From assembly GCA_903823115.1 (NCBI GenBank), contig CAIJRN010000061.1, positions 1 through 64,000 on the forward strand: a stretch of 64,000 bases of DNA. The letters run 5' to 3'. Both the position numbers and the translations under genes were made by a program. This stretch comes from an uncultured cyanobacterium (lineage in GTDB: Bacteria; Cyanobacteriota; Cyanobacteriia; PCC-6307; Cyanobiaceae). Below are positions 52,843 through 61,417 of the stretch, piece after piece. Every line of letters begins with the position of its first letter. Position 1 is the stretch's first letter. The notes beneath the pieces are model-generated. The model ran no database searches, was not told where the DNA came from, and saw only the letters and a list, made by a program, of their open reading frames with translations.

Positions 52843-54093
52843 TCAGGCCGAACGCTTGGGGGCCAGAGCGTCGTAGGCCTGGGCAAAGGTTGTGCCCAGG
52901 GCCTGCCGCAGCACCTGATCCTGGCGAAAGGCTTCCAGTGCTTCTTCGCGGCTGCCCGGCAGGGCTTGGACTGTGCCGGGCTCCGGTGGATCGGTGTAGG
53001 TGTTGGCATCGCTGCGGCGGCCTGGATCCAGATCCCGCTCAATCCCATCGAGACCGGCCGCCAGGACGGCCGCCTGCAGCAGATAGGGATTGGCGGCACC
53101 ATCGGCGAGCCGCAGTTCCAGCCGTTGGTCGTCGGGGATGCGCACCATGTGGGTGCGGTTGTTGCCGCCGTAGCTGATCCAGGACGGGGACCAGGTGGCG
53201 CCGGAGCTGGTGTCGGCGCGGGCCAGGCGCCGGTAGCTGGCGGGCAGCGGGTTGGTGATGGCACAGAGGGCCGGGGCATGGGCCAGCAGCCCCGCCAGAA
53301 ATTGATAGGCCAGCGTCGAAAGACCCTTCTCGCCTGCTGGGTCAGGGAAGAGGTTGCGGCCCTTGTCATCCCACAGCGACACATGCAGATGGGCACCGTT
53401 ACCGGTCAGCGAGGCGATCGGCTTGGGATCGAAGCTCACCATGCAGCCATGTTTTTCGGCCAGGGTGGCGGCCATCACCTTGAAAAAGGCGTGCCGATCG
53501 GCGGTGGTGAGGGCCTCGGCGTAGGTCCAGTTCAGTTCGAACTGGCCATTGGCGTCCTCATGGTCGGCCTGATACGGGCCCCAGCCCAGCTCCTCCATCG
53601 CAGCGATCAGCTCATGGATCAGCGGATAGCGGCGCATCAGGGACAGCTGGTCGTAGCAGGGTTTGGTCTGTTGATCCAACCGATCGGCGACGCCACCTTC
53701 AAGGGGATCGAGCAGGAAGAACTCCGCCTCGACACCACTGCGGAATTCAAAACCGAGGGCGGCGGCTCGCTCCAGTTGCCGCTGCAGCACCCGCCGTGGT
53801 GCCTGCTCCAGCGGCAACCCCTCCACCGACAGATCGGTGGCGACCCAGGCCACCTCCCGCTGCCAGGGCAGCACCATCAGGCTGGCCGGATCGGGATGGG
53901 CCAGCACGTCTGGATCGGCCGGCGTCATCACCAGCCAGGCGGCAAAGCCGGCGAAGCCCGCCCCGTTGGCGGCCAGGTCGTCCACGGCAGAGGCGGGCAC
54001 GAGCTTGGCTCGCTGCACCCCGAACAGATCGGCGAAGGAGAAAAGGAAATGGCGAATGCCGCGATCGGCGGCGAAGGTGGCCAGGTCGGTCAT
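52843..54093 (-). CDS. Glutamine synthetase-like protein (GlnT type)
   Basis: A 416-residue member of the GS superfamily, shorter than GSI. It has an N-terminal beta-grasp (FLFSFADLFGVQRAKLVP), catalytic Glu in SGVEAEFFLLDP, HEDANGQFELNW, NGAHLHVSLWDDKGRN (the ammonia-site region) and RLELRLADGAANPYL. It matches proteins annotated as type III glutamate-ammonia ligase (GlnT), some of which act on other amines (gamma-glutamyl-amide forming). With glnN in the window, a different substrate is plausible. It is not in an obvious operon. Confidence 0.85.
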   Translation of the reverse strand: MTDLATFAADRGIRHFLFSFADLFGVQRAKLVPASAVDDLAANGAGFAGFAAWLVMTPADPDVLAHPDPASLMVLPWQREVAWVATDLSVEGLPLEQAPRRVLQRQLERAAALGFEFRSGVEAEFFLLDPLEGGVADRLDQQTKPCYDQLSLMRRYPLIHELIAAMEELGWGPYQADHEDANGQFELNWTYAEALTTADRHAFFKVMAATLAEKHGCMVSFDPKPIASLTGNGAHLHVSLWDDKGRNLFPDPAGEKGLSTLAYQFLAGLLAHAPALCAITNPLPASYRRLARADTSSGATWSPSWISYGGNNRTHMVRIPDDQRLELRLADGAANPYLLQAAVLAAGLDGIERDLDPGRRSDANTYTDPPEPGTVQALPGSREEALEAFRQDQVLRQALGTTFAQAYDALAPKRSA

Positions 54094-54399
54094 CGGAACG
54101 GACGGTGCTTGCGGGGGGATGGCGGAGCTGGTGGGCGATCCAGTCGCAAGCCGGGGGCGGGCTGGCGGCAGGGCAACCGAGGGGAGCGATGGTGCGCTGG
54201 AACCGGCAGTTGACTCGTCCAGCGGCTGGGGCCGCCGCTGGCTCTGGAAGAAGGGGAGTCAGCCGCGGGGACAGCGACGCGATGGGGTCCGGGTCTGTGT
54301 CGTGGCGTCAGTTTGTCTAGGGCGATCCGGCGCTGCTTCCGGTTCAGGGTGGGCCGAATCCAGATCTGCTGGTTCCGCCCTGGCCCTGCACTCGGCCCG
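54094..54399. other. Intergenic region without a supported gene
   Basis: 306 bases between the MetX-like and GlnT-like genes, both on the minus strand. It is G-rich on the plus strand, and the open frames are Gly/Arg/Ser-rich with no domains. The GlnT-like promoter is expected at its left part, but no clear element is visible. Confidence 0.5.
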
Positions 54400-55413
54400 T
54401 CAGCGCCGGCAGAGCGCTTCCACCACGGCGCGCAACTGGGCCTGCTCGGCGTGGCTGTCGCGAGGATTGCCGGCCCGGTGGCCCAGGTCGGATTCGAGCA
54501 CCTGCAAGCTGGCGTTGGGAATCAGGGCCGCTTCAGCGGCGCAGTCGGCGGGGGGAAAGTAGAGATCATGGCGACCGGCCACCACGGCACAGTGGGCCCG
54601 GATCCGGCCCAGGGCGGCGGCGAGGTCGGCCTGGGGATCGCCGCTGGCGATGCCGGCAGCGACGGCCACATCACAGCCCAACCAGACATCGAGCATGGCG
54701 ATCAGATCGCGGGCATCGTGGCGGCGATAGGCGGGCAACCAGGCCTGGTCCACGTAGCTCTCAACATCGGCGTAGCCCAGATCCAGATGGCCGCCGCGGC
54801 GGTAAAAAGACTGGCTGGCAGCCCAGCTGGCATAGATCAGGGCGAAGCTGCGCAGCCCTTGCTCCGGCACACCAGCAAAACCATCGCCGTTCCAGGCCGG
54901 ATCAGCCGTGAGAGCCTGGCGCAGGCTCCGCAGAAACAGGCGGTTGTGGGGGGTGGTGCGGGCCGTGCCGCAGATGCAGCAAAGGCGTTGGCTGCGCTCG
55001 GGTTCGAGCACGCCCCAGTGGTAGGCCTGCTGGGCCCCCATCGACCAGCCGTAGATCAGGGCGGGACTTTCAACCCCGAACCGTTCCTCCAGCAGGCGGC
55101 GTTGGGCATGGACGTTATCGGCGTGGCGGATGGGCCAGCCCCCATCGCCCAGGGCTGGGCCGCCGTTGCTCGGACTGGTGGAGCGGCCATTGCCGAATTG
55201 ACTGACCAGCACGATGCACCAGCGCCCGGGGTCCAGGATCGGACCCACCACCCAGTCGATGTCCTCGGGCCAGGCGCCATAGGAGCTGGGATAGAGCACC
55301 AGGTTGGAGCGGTCCTGGCGGAGTTCGCCGTAGACGCGATAGGCGACCTGGGCCCCTCGCAGGGTCTCGCCGCTCTGCAGGTGTAGATCGCCGAGCTCGA
55401 AGGTTTGATCCAT
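54400..55413 (-). CDS. MetX-like alpha/beta-hydrolase (homoserine O-acetyltransferase family)
   Basis: A 337-residue alpha/beta-hydrolase. LYPSSYGAWPEDIDW is near the oxyanion hole, and IYGWSMGAQQAYHWG is the nucleophile elbow with Ser. The acid is expected in VVAGRHDLYFPP, and the His in ESDLGHRAGNP. The arrangement matches the MetX superfamily, but RxxR-type homoserine motifs are weaker, so it could be another acyltransferase or hydrolase. It lies 28 bases downstream of the desaturase gene. Confidence 0.78.
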   Translation of the reverse strand: MDQTFELGDLHLQSGETLRGAQVAYRVYGELRQDRSNLVLYPSSYGAWPEDIDWVVGPILDPGRWCIVLVSQFGNGRSTSPSNGGPALGDGGWPIRHADNVHAQRRLLEERFGVESPALIYGWSMGAQQAYHWGVLEPERSQRLCCICGTARTTPHNRLFLRSLRQALTADPAWNGDGFAGVPEQGLRSFALIYASWAASQSFYRRGGHLDLGYADVESYVDQAWLPAYRRHDARDLIAMLDVWLGCDVAVAAGIASGDPQADLAAALGRIRAHCAVVAGRHDLYFPPADCAAEAALIPNASLQVLESDLGHRAGNPRDSHAEQAQLRAVVEALCRR

Positions 55414-55441
55414 TGACTCGGAGTGCCTGGCCCTGATCGTG

Positions 55442-56416
55442 TTAACTCTGAACTGAAGCGGGGGCCGCAGCGGCTTCAGGCGTCAGGCATGGCATGGCGA
55501 GGACGCTGAGATCCGCCAGGAAGCTTTTGTGAACGGAGAGATACCCCTGATCGCAATGCTCGAGACGGGGTTCAATCAGCGCGTGGGCCCTGGCCAGGGC
55601 ATGGAAGGGCAGGGAGGGATAAAGATGATGTTCACTGTGGAACGGCATCTGCCACATCAACCAGCGCAGCGGAGCAAGGGTGAGGGTGGTGCGGGTGTTG
55701 CGCAGGCCATCCGGCACGAAGGGGCAACCTCCATGCTCGGCCATCATCACGAAGCGCAACAGCGGCTGGGCCAGGGCCAGGGGCAACAGCCAGAACCAGA
55801 ACAGCAGACCATTGGCGGCAGGAATGGAGGCCAGCAGCACAATGCCATAGACAGCCATCTGCAACCGGATCGAGCGACGGACGGCTGGAATCGCATCAAG
55901 TGGAATATAAGGACGCCCAGCAAAATCGCCCTGCATGCCAGCCCAATGGTTGCGGACTTTACCGATCCACCAGGGGATTCCGCTCAGCTCCAGCAGATAG
56001 CTGGCCAGCGTTGCGGGAGGGCTGTCCTCGAGTTCGGGATCGAGCCCCGGCAGATGGGTGTAGCGATGGTGCCACTGGTGGTAGCGGCGATAGAAATCGG
56101 CGTTGTAAAAGCTCAACACCCCCGCCCACCAGGCCACGGTGTCGTTGAGCTGGCGGCTGGCAAAAGCTGTGCGATGGCCGCACTCGTGCATCGCGCAGAA
56201 GCCGAAGGCCAGACCCAGCCCCAGCAACAACAGCCCCAGCAGGCGCAGGGGCCAGGCGATCGCCAGACCGGCGGGCTCGTAGCCGACCAGCGGCAGGCCC
56301 CAGAGCAGGCCACCGCTCAGCAACACAGCCCCGTGGAGAGCCAATTGGCTCAGGCCGGGGCCATCGCGCCGCTCATTGAGCTGGGTGAGCTGAGCGGCGC
56401 CCAGCAAATCCGCCAC
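55442..56416 (-). CDS. Fatty acid desaturase family membrane protein
   Basis: A 324-residue di-iron membrane enzyme. The three His boxes are HECGHR, HQWHHRYTH and HSEHH, with further FVMMAEHGG. Four or so helices precede and separate them (GLAIAWPLRLLGLLLLGLGL). It could act on acyl lipids or on a carotenoid; the boxes resemble acyl-lipid desaturases more than ketolases. No ATG is available. GTG at 56416 has a perfect GGAGG 7 bases upstream (56424-56428), so it is chosen over the longer TTG frame from 56485. Confidence 0.83.
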   Translation of the reverse strand: MADLLGAAQLTQLNERRDGPGLSQLALHGAVLLSGGLLWGLPLVGYEPAGLAIAWPLRLLGLLLLGLGLAFGFCAMHECGHRTAFASRQLNDTVAWWAGVLSFYNADFYRRYHQWHHRYTHLPGLDPELEDSPPATLASYLLELSGIPWWIGKVRNHWAGMQGDFAGRPYIPLDAIPAVRRSIRLQMAVYGIVLLASIPAANGLLFWFWLLPLALAQPLLRFVMMAEHGGCPFVPDGLRNTRTTLTLAPLRWLMWQMPFHSEHHLYPSLPFHALARAHALIEPRLEHCDQGYLSVHKSFLADLSVLAMPCLTPEAAAAPASVQS

Positions 56417-56682
56417 ATTGGAACCTCCATCGGCCTTGAAGGCCCTGGAGCGAAGGGAAGCCGCCGCCAATTTGCCACCAATCAAATGCTTTCATTTTGG
56501 CGGCTGACGGGGCAGTCCCCTGTCCAGATTGAACAATCGCCGTTGAGCCATGGAGTGGCTCCGTGAACTCGATGGCGCAACTGGCTCTGCGGCTTGTCGT
56601 TGCTGCCATGGCGCCAACGGTCACAACCGGCTCCTGCACTGGCTGCTGCGCCGCTGATGGGACTTGCCCTGATCCTGTCAGC

Positions 56683-56979
56683 TCAACCAGGAGCCCCCTG
56701 GATCGGGCCATTCTCGCGGCGCAGCAGCACATAGAGATAGTCGGGATCCCGGTACTGGCCCGGCAGGCATTCATGCAGCTGGGCCAGACGCTGCCAGCAG
56801 ACCGTGCGCTGGATCTTGCTCAGACTGCGTCCTTCGCGGATGAGCAGCCGCATCGCCTTGCAATACATCGAGTAGCCGGCCTCCAGTTCGCCGATCGTCA
56901 CCTGGGACTTGGTGGGGTGCAGGGGGGCCTGGGTGGGGTTGTTCGACGTTGGCAGGGAAGTGGAGCTGATTGGGGGCAT
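56683..56979 (-). CDS. DUF3136 family protein
   Basis: A soluble protein of about 98 residues with a disordered Pro/Ser/Thr-rich N-terminus and a compact helical part, TIGELEAGYSMYCKAMRLLI through KIQRTVCWQRLAQLHECLPG and DPDYLYVLLRRE. This pattern is one I associate with the DUF3136 family of picocyanobacteria. The function is unknown. An upstream ATG at 57054 would add 25 residues that look non-conserved. It lies between the LuxR-type gene and the desaturase gene on the same strand. Confidence 0.65.
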   Translation of the reverse strand: MPPISSTSLPTSNNPTQAPLHPTKSQVTIGELEAGYSMYCKAMRLLIREGRSLSKIQRTVCWQRLAQLHECLPGQYRDPDYLYVLLRRENGPIQGAPG

Positions 56980-57076
56980 CGCTCGATCGGCCGTGAACCT
57001 GATGGCCAATCTCCACCCACCCAAACCGCCAGCGATCCCCCCATCCGGGGACATTCGCCCGTTCCGACCTGGGGAC

Positions 57077-57781
57077 TCAGAGCTGGACCATGCCGCAGCG
57101 CATGCCCTTCAGCACAGCCTGGAGTCGGCTGTTCACCCCCAAGGTCTGCAGCAGCCGCTTCGTGTAGGTCCGTGCTGTCGCTTCACTGATCACCAGGCTG
57201 CGGGCTATCTCGCGATCGCTGAGACCGCTGGCCAGAAGATCCAGAACTTCGTATTCCCTGGGTGTGAGCCGGGGACAGCTCAGGTAGGGAAGGTTGCCGC
57301 TGCGCAGGGAGGGGCTGCGGTAGACGTGATTCCCCATCACCGCCATCACGGCAGCCTGCAGCGGCCGTTGGTCGTCGACCACGTCCGCTTCGGCCACCAC
57401 CGCCTCCAGCCAGGGGGCTTCCGCATATTCCGCCGGAATCACATCGCCGAGCGCCAGCACCACCACCTTCAAGGCGGCATTCGACAGGTGTGCCTTGCAG
57501 GCCAACTCAAAACCATTGCCGCCTTCGAGGTGGTCCGTGCAGATCAGCAGTTCGTAGGGATCCTTCGCCAGATACTCCAGGCAGGAGGCCTCATCGGTGA
57601 CGGCGCAGCCGATCAGACGGCGGTCCTGGAAGCTTTCACAGAACGATCGCAGCAGGAAGCGGCCCTTCATGGCGAACGCCACCCTGCCGGAGACGCAGGT
57701 CGTCAGCAGCAGATCGTCGAGTCTGGCGCCTTCGAGCGAGTCGAGGAACGGGGTCAGATCCATGCACCGGCCAGGATCCAT
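57077..57781 (-). CDS. LuxR-family regulator with receiver-like domain
   Basis: A 234-residue regulator. The N-terminal receiver-like domain has YELLICTDHLEGGNGFELA, where the phospho-acceptor Asp would be, and VVVLALGDVIP in the Thr/Ser region, so phosphorylation is possible but the acidic pocket is not clear. The C-terminal LuxR HTH is LTPREYEVLDLLASGLSDRE with a recognition helix SEATARTYTKRLLQTLGVNS. The targets are unknown and no partner kinase is nearby. ATG at 57763 is an alternative start. Confidence 0.85.
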   Translation of the reverse strand: MDPGRCMDLTPFLDSLEGARLDDLLLTTCVSGRVAFAMKGRFLLRSFCESFQDRRLIGCAVTDEASCLEYLAKDPYELLICTDHLEGGNGFELACKAHLSNAALKVVVLALGDVIPAEYAEAPWLEAVVAEADVVDDQRPLQAAVMAVMGNHVYRSPSLRSGNLPYLSCPRLTPREYEVLDLLASGLSDREIARSLVISEATARTYTKRLLQTLGVNSRLQAVLKGMRCGMVQL

Positions 57782-57931
57782 TCTCAACAACTTATCCAGT
57801 GGTGGCGCCGAACGGGGCAGGAACGTCAGACGCAGCGACCGATGCCTGAGCACCGATACGCCGCTGGCTTGGTTTCCCTCCTGAGCCAAATTTCCAGGAT
57901 CGATTAAGGTTTGACGGTTGATGGAAGCCGT

Positions 57932-58096
57932 ATGGACGAAAACAACCCTGTGCTGACCGCTCTGAAACTTGAGCTGGACTCATTGCGCCTTCACTACCAA
58001 AGTGAACCCAATGAGCAGAGCCGTTACCAGTTGGTGCGGATGGAGCAACTGATCGCCCAGTGGGCAGCCAAGGGCGTGTCGGTGGCCCTGATCTGA
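57932..58096 (+). CDS. Small conserved-looking protein, 54 residues
   Basis: An ORF starting MDENNPVLTALKLELDSLRL, followed by a Gln/Arg-rich helix (SRYQLVRMEQLIAQWAAKGV). It is acidic at first and then basic, and likely a helical hairpin. GAAG lies about 4 bases before the ATG. It is 37 bases before the PPK2 start on the same strand, so the two may be cotranscribed. TTG at 57911 would add 7 residues. The family is not recognised. Confidence 0.55.
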   Translation: MDENNPVLTALKLELDSLRLHYQSEPNEQSRYQLVRMEQLIAQWAAKGVSVALI

Positions 58097-58133
58097 ACCA
58101 AGCTAGGCCCGAATCTCCCGCAGCCATGACGCC

Positions 58134-59057
58134 ATGGGCAAGCACAAATCGGGCCACAAGCACGCCAATGCATCAGCACCTGCCCACTGCAAAGGCGAGA
58201 ACGAACTCAATAGTGAGCAATATCAGCCCTCCACCACCCTTGAAGATCTGAGGACGGAAGCATCCAACGAGGGCTCCGGACGGTTGGGTCGACAGCTGTA
58301 CGAGAAGGAGTTGACCCGGCTCCAGGTGGAACTGGTCAAGATGCAGTACTGGATCAAAGACACGGGCTATCGCTTGATTGTTGTCTTTGAAGGGCGCGAT
58401 GCAGCCGGTAAGGGAGGCACGATCAAGCGCATCACCGAACCACTCAATCCCCGCGGCTGCAACGTGGTGGCCCTGGGCACGCCCTCGGATCAACAGAAGA
58501 GCCAATGGTATTTCCAGCGCTACGTGGAGCATTTCCCGGCTGCTGGCGAAATCGTCATCTTTGATCGCAGTTGGTATAATCGCGCCGGCGTCGAGAAAGT
58601 GATGGGATTCTGCACACTTTCTCAGGTGGATGAGTTCTTGCAGTCTTGCCCTGAATTTGAACGGATGTTGGTGCGCAGTGGCATCATCCTGATCAAGTAC
58701 TGGTTTTCAGTCAGCGATGAGGAACAGGAAGTGCGTTTCCGTTCCCGTCTCAAGGACCCGGCTCGGCGCTGGAAGCTCAGCCCGATGGATCTCGAATCCC
58801 GCGATCGCTGGGTGGAGTTCTCCCGAGCCAAAGATGCGATGTTTGCCCACACCAACATCCCCGAGGCTCCCTGGTTCACCGTTGAGGCCAACGACAAGCG
58901 ACGAGCCCGACTCAACTGCATTCGCCACCTGCTCTCCAAGGTGCCCTATGAAGACATGACCCCCAAAGCGATCAAATTGCCGCCCCGCAAGAGTGGCGGT
59001 GACTATCAACGGCCGCCGCTCAACGAGCAGTTCTTTGTGCCGAACGCCTATCCGTGA
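58134..59057 (+). CDS. ppk2: Polyphosphate kinase 2
   Basis: A 307-residue PPK2-family kinase that transfers phosphate between polyphosphate and nucleotides, usually nucleoside diphosphates for this single-domain class. Walker A is FEGRDAAGKGGTIKR. Walker B and the lid are IVIFDRSWYNRAGVE and RLKDPARRWKLSPMD. RDRWVEFSRAKDAMF is typical. An N-terminal tail of about 45 residues is His/Ala/Lys-rich and probably disordered. Its 3' end overlaps the CPBP gene by 38 bases, convergently. Confidence 0.95.
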   Translation: MGKHKSGHKHANASAPAHCKGENELNSEQYQPSTTLEDLRTEASNEGSGRLGRQLYEKELTRLQVELVKMQYWIKDTGYRLIVVFEGRDAAGKGGTIKRITEPLNPRGCNVVALGTPSDQQKSQWYFQRYVEHFPAAGEIVIFDRSWYNRAGVEKVMGFCTLSQVDEFLQSCPEFERMLVRSGIILIKYWFSVSDEEQEVRFRSRLKDPARRWKLSPMDLESRDRWVEFSRAKDAMFAHTNIPEAPWFTVEANDKRRARLNCIRHLLSKVPYEDMTPKAIKLPPRKSGGDYQRPPLNEQFFVPNAYP

Positions 59058-59583
59058 GATCTCTGGCGCCGTCGCCGGGTCCTAACCAGATCAACAGCGT
59101 GAACCAGTGAATCAGCACCGGAGCCCAGAGAGATCCGGTGCTGACGTAGGCGATCACACACACCAGCCCGAGCAGACTGCAGGGCACCAGAAAGCGGGCC
59201 TGCTGAAACAGCCCGCGGCCCTCCGGGTACCAGAGCCAACCGGATACGGGGTGATACAACACAAACAGCCCCACACTCAAGGCTGTCCAGCCCGCCTGGG
59301 CCATCGGCTCCAGCTCCAGCAGGGACCTGGGCAGCAGCAGCACCCGGAAGAGCCCTTCCTCCAGCAACGCCGGCAGCAGCAGCAGGCTGGCCCCCAGCCG
59401 CAGCCAGGTCGACAGTGTCAGCAGGCGCCATGGGGGCCTGAGCAGACCCGATGCCAATCCCAGGGGGATGGCCAGCAGCCCATAAAGTCCGATCAGCCCC
59501 AGCACGATCGCCAGTTGCGCCAGACCGAACGGGGCCGTCAGGGCCTCGCCGAGACGGGAAAGGAGCAGAGTGAGGGCGGTCAT
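59020..59583 (-). CDS. CPBP family intramembrane metalloprotease
   Basis: A 187-residue polytopic protein with the Abi/CPBP motifs: PALLEEGLFRVLLLP (EExxxR), FVLYHPVSGWLWYP (FxxxH region) and VLIHWFTLLIW (His). Five or six hydrophobic segments are present. Family members are prenyl-protease-like or take part in bacteriocin immunity; the substrate is unknown. The start overlaps the stop of the retropepsin-like gene as ATGA. Confidence 0.85.
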   Translation of the reverse strand: MTALTLLLSRLGEALTAPFGLAQLAIVLGLIGLYGLLAIPLGLASGLLRPPWRLLTLSTWLRLGASLLLLPALLEEGLFRVLLLPRSLLELEPMAQAGWTALSVGLFVLYHPVSGWLWYPEGRGLFQQARFLVPCSLLGLVCVIAYVSTGSLWAPVLIHWFTLLIWLGPGDGARDLTDRRSAQRTAR

Positions 59584-60590
59584 CGCAACTCCAGCCGGGG
59601 TGGTCGGCTCTCCAGTCGCCAGAGCTGAGCTCGGCTGCGCAGCAGTTCCTGACCGACGATCGCCTCAATCCCCAGTTGGGCGAAAATCGAATTCTCAATG
59701 CGGATGGCCTCCACGGCCGCTGGCTGGCCTCGGTTCCGCCCCCCGTCCCCAAGCGACAAGCCCCCGAGGGACAAGCCACCAAGCGACAGACCGCCGTAGC
59801 GCCGTGACTCCACCGCCTGCTCACCGCAGAATCCAGCCAGCTTCAGCACTTGGGCGGGGCCGAGGGGCTGCAGCTGGGCCGCCAGGGTCGGACTGAGGAA
59901 CAGTCCCTCGGCGCCGGTGTCCGCCAACGCAGCCACCGCTGCTCCCGGGGTCTGGAGCTGCAACAGCGGCACGCCCCGCCGCCAGCGCAACGGGATCGTC
60001 AGACTGGAGACGTCGGGCCCTTCGGCCCGGGGACCACCGGCCCGGGGACCAGTCGCCCGGGGGCCAGCGGCCCGGGCTGCACTCAGGGCCGCTGGTCCCA
60101 GGGCGAGCCGGTTGAGCTGGGGATCGATCCAAATCGGCAGCTGTCGCAGGCTCGGGATTCCCAGCACGCCATCAATCCCCTGGGGCAGCGCCGCCACCGG
60201 CATGACCAGGGCCTCGACATCGCTCAGTCGCAGCGAACCCTGCTGCCCCTCGCTGCGCAGCTCCAGGGTGGGTAGGCGGGTGCGGCGTGGTTGAAGCGAG
60301 GCGCAGCGCGAACCGCCTCCGGCCAGTTCGATCGCATCGCTGGCGAGGGGCCTGCTGGAGAGTCCGAGGCGCTGGGCCAGCTCAGGGGTGACCATGGTCG
60401 AGGAGGCGCCGCTGTCGAGCAGCAGTCGCACCACACCGCCAGGACTGGCCAGGGTCAACACGGGCGTATCCCCGCCACTGGCCCGCTCCAGGCGAATCGA
60501 GGCGCTGCCGCGCAGGGTTCCTCCCGCAAGCAGCTCGCCCTTGAGTTGGATCAGGGCAGCGACCAGCGCGAGCAGCAGGGGCGGGGGCAT
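59580..60590 (-). CDS. Two-domain retropepsin-like aspartic protease family protein
   Basis: A 336-residue exported protein (signal-like LLLALVAALIQLKGELLAGG). Domain one has VVRLLLDSGASSTMV with Asp-Ser-Gly, and domain two has VAALADTGAEGLFLS with Asp-Thr-Gly, so a pseudo-dimeric active site within one chain is possible. Between and after them are in-frame 15-bp repeat tracts that encode PRATGPRAGGPRAEG and GGLSLGGLSLGGLSLG. The role is unknown; a periplasmic or lumenal protease is inferred. ATGA links it to the CPBP gene downstream. Confidence 0.8.
   Translation of the reverse strand: MPPPLLLALVAALIQLKGELLAGGTLRGSASIRLERASGGDTPVLTLASPGGVVRLLLDSGASSTMVTPELAQRLGLSSRPLASDAIELAGGGSRCASLQPRRTRLPTLELRSEGQQGSLRLSDVEALVMPVAALPQGIDGVLGIPSLRQLPIWIDPQLNRLALGPAALSAARAAGPRATGPRAGGPRAEGPDVSSLTIPLRWRRGVPLLQLQTPGAAVAALADTGAEGLFLSPTLAAQLQPLGPAQVLKLAGFCGEQAVESRRYGGLSLGGLSLGGLSLGDGGRNRGQPAAVEAIRIENSIFAQLGIEAIVGQELLRSRAQLWRLESRPPRLELR
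59752..59796. repeat. 15-bp tandem repeat inside the retropepsin-like gene
   Basis: Three head-to-tail 15-base units (AGCGACAAGCCCCCG, AGGGACAAGCCACCA, AGCGACAGACCGCCG) encode the GGLSL repeat in the C-terminal half of the protein. The period keeps the reading frame. Confidence 0.85.
60025..60079. repeat. 15-bp tandem repeat in the interdomain linker of the retropepsin-like gene
   Basis: Units GCCCGGGGACCACCG, GCCCGGGGACCAGTC and GCCCGGGGGCCAGCG, then a partial copy, lie at 60025-60079. They encode a Gly-Pro-Arg-Ala linker between the two aspartic domains and keep the frame. Confidence 0.85.
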
Positions 60591-60633
60591 GGGCAGGGAC
60601 GTGACTCAGGCAGGTGACTTCAGGAAGCTGACT

Positions 60634-61182
60634 TCAGGCAGGGGTGGGCTCACGATGGATCGCCAGGGCAGCCAGCACCCCGCCGACAAAGCCTGAGGCA
60701 TGGCCGATCCAGCTGACGCCGGCGGGGCTGAACAGGGGCAACAGTGCCGGCAACAGGCCGCCATAGACCACCAGGCAACCCAGGGACAGCAGCAGCGACA
60801 GCGGCCGCTTCTCCAGCCAGCCGATCACCAGCAGATAGCCAAGCAAGCCATAGATCACCCCGGAGAGGCCATGGCTGCCCACCGGCCAGAACAACCAGAC
60901 CGGAATCGCGGTGGCATAGACGCCGATCCAGACCGCCAGGTAATCGCGGCGGCTTTTGGCCAGCACCAGCCACGAGAGGGGCAGGAACCAGAGGCTGTTG
61001 CTGATCAGATGGCCGTACCCCGCGTGACTGAATGGGGCGGTCAGAACGCCGAGGATGGATCCCCCCGGGACCATCGCCAGATTCCAGTGACCAGCAAAGA
61101 TCAGTTGGTCGATCAGTTCCTGGCCCCAGGCGATCGCCAGGAGCAACGGAGGCAGGGCCAGGGATGACGGCAGTTTGATCAT
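60634..61182 (-). CDS. Rhomboid-family intramembrane serine protease
   Basis: A 182-residue protein with about six helices. SHAGYGHLISNSLWFLPLSW is the L1 and helix 2 region with the stabilising His/Asn. The catalytic Ser is in GSHGLSGVIYGLLGY, where the usual GxSG reads GLSG, and the catalytic His is in SWIGHASGFVGG. The length is that of the minimal six-helix rhomboid. The substrate is unknown. It lies 43 bases upstream of the retropepsin-like gene on the same strand, so three membrane or exported protease genes sit together. Confidence 0.9.
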   Translation of the reverse strand: MIKLPSSLALPPLLLAIAWGQELIDQLIFAGHWNLAMVPGGSILGVLTAPFSHAGYGHLISNSLWFLPLSWLVLAKSRRDYLAVWIGVYATAIPVWLFWPVGSHGLSGVIYGLLGYLLVIGWLEKRPLSLLLSLGCLVVYGGLLPALLPLFSPAGVSWIGHASGFVGGVLAALAIHREPTPA

Positions 61183-61417
61183 GCGCCGGCTGTCGGTTCA
61201 CACGGAAGTGGTCATGACCAGTCTGGGGTGCTCAAGAGACTGGACGCATCAACCTCAGTAAGGCTGTATGGATCCGGCCATGGGTCAGTGGTTGGCGCCG
61301 GGGCCCTGACCCGGCTTGTGTCCCTGGAAGCAGGCGACTGGCCTTTAGCGTTCAGCTGACAACCCGCTTCCCCAGGGCACGGACCCCGGCACTGGTCCCG
61401 CGGCACCACACTTTTGT

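Noticed and set aside
59752-60079. The short arrays as a CRISPR
   Set aside because: The units are 15 bp, directly abutting and in-frame within a gene, with no spacers and no cas genes in the window.
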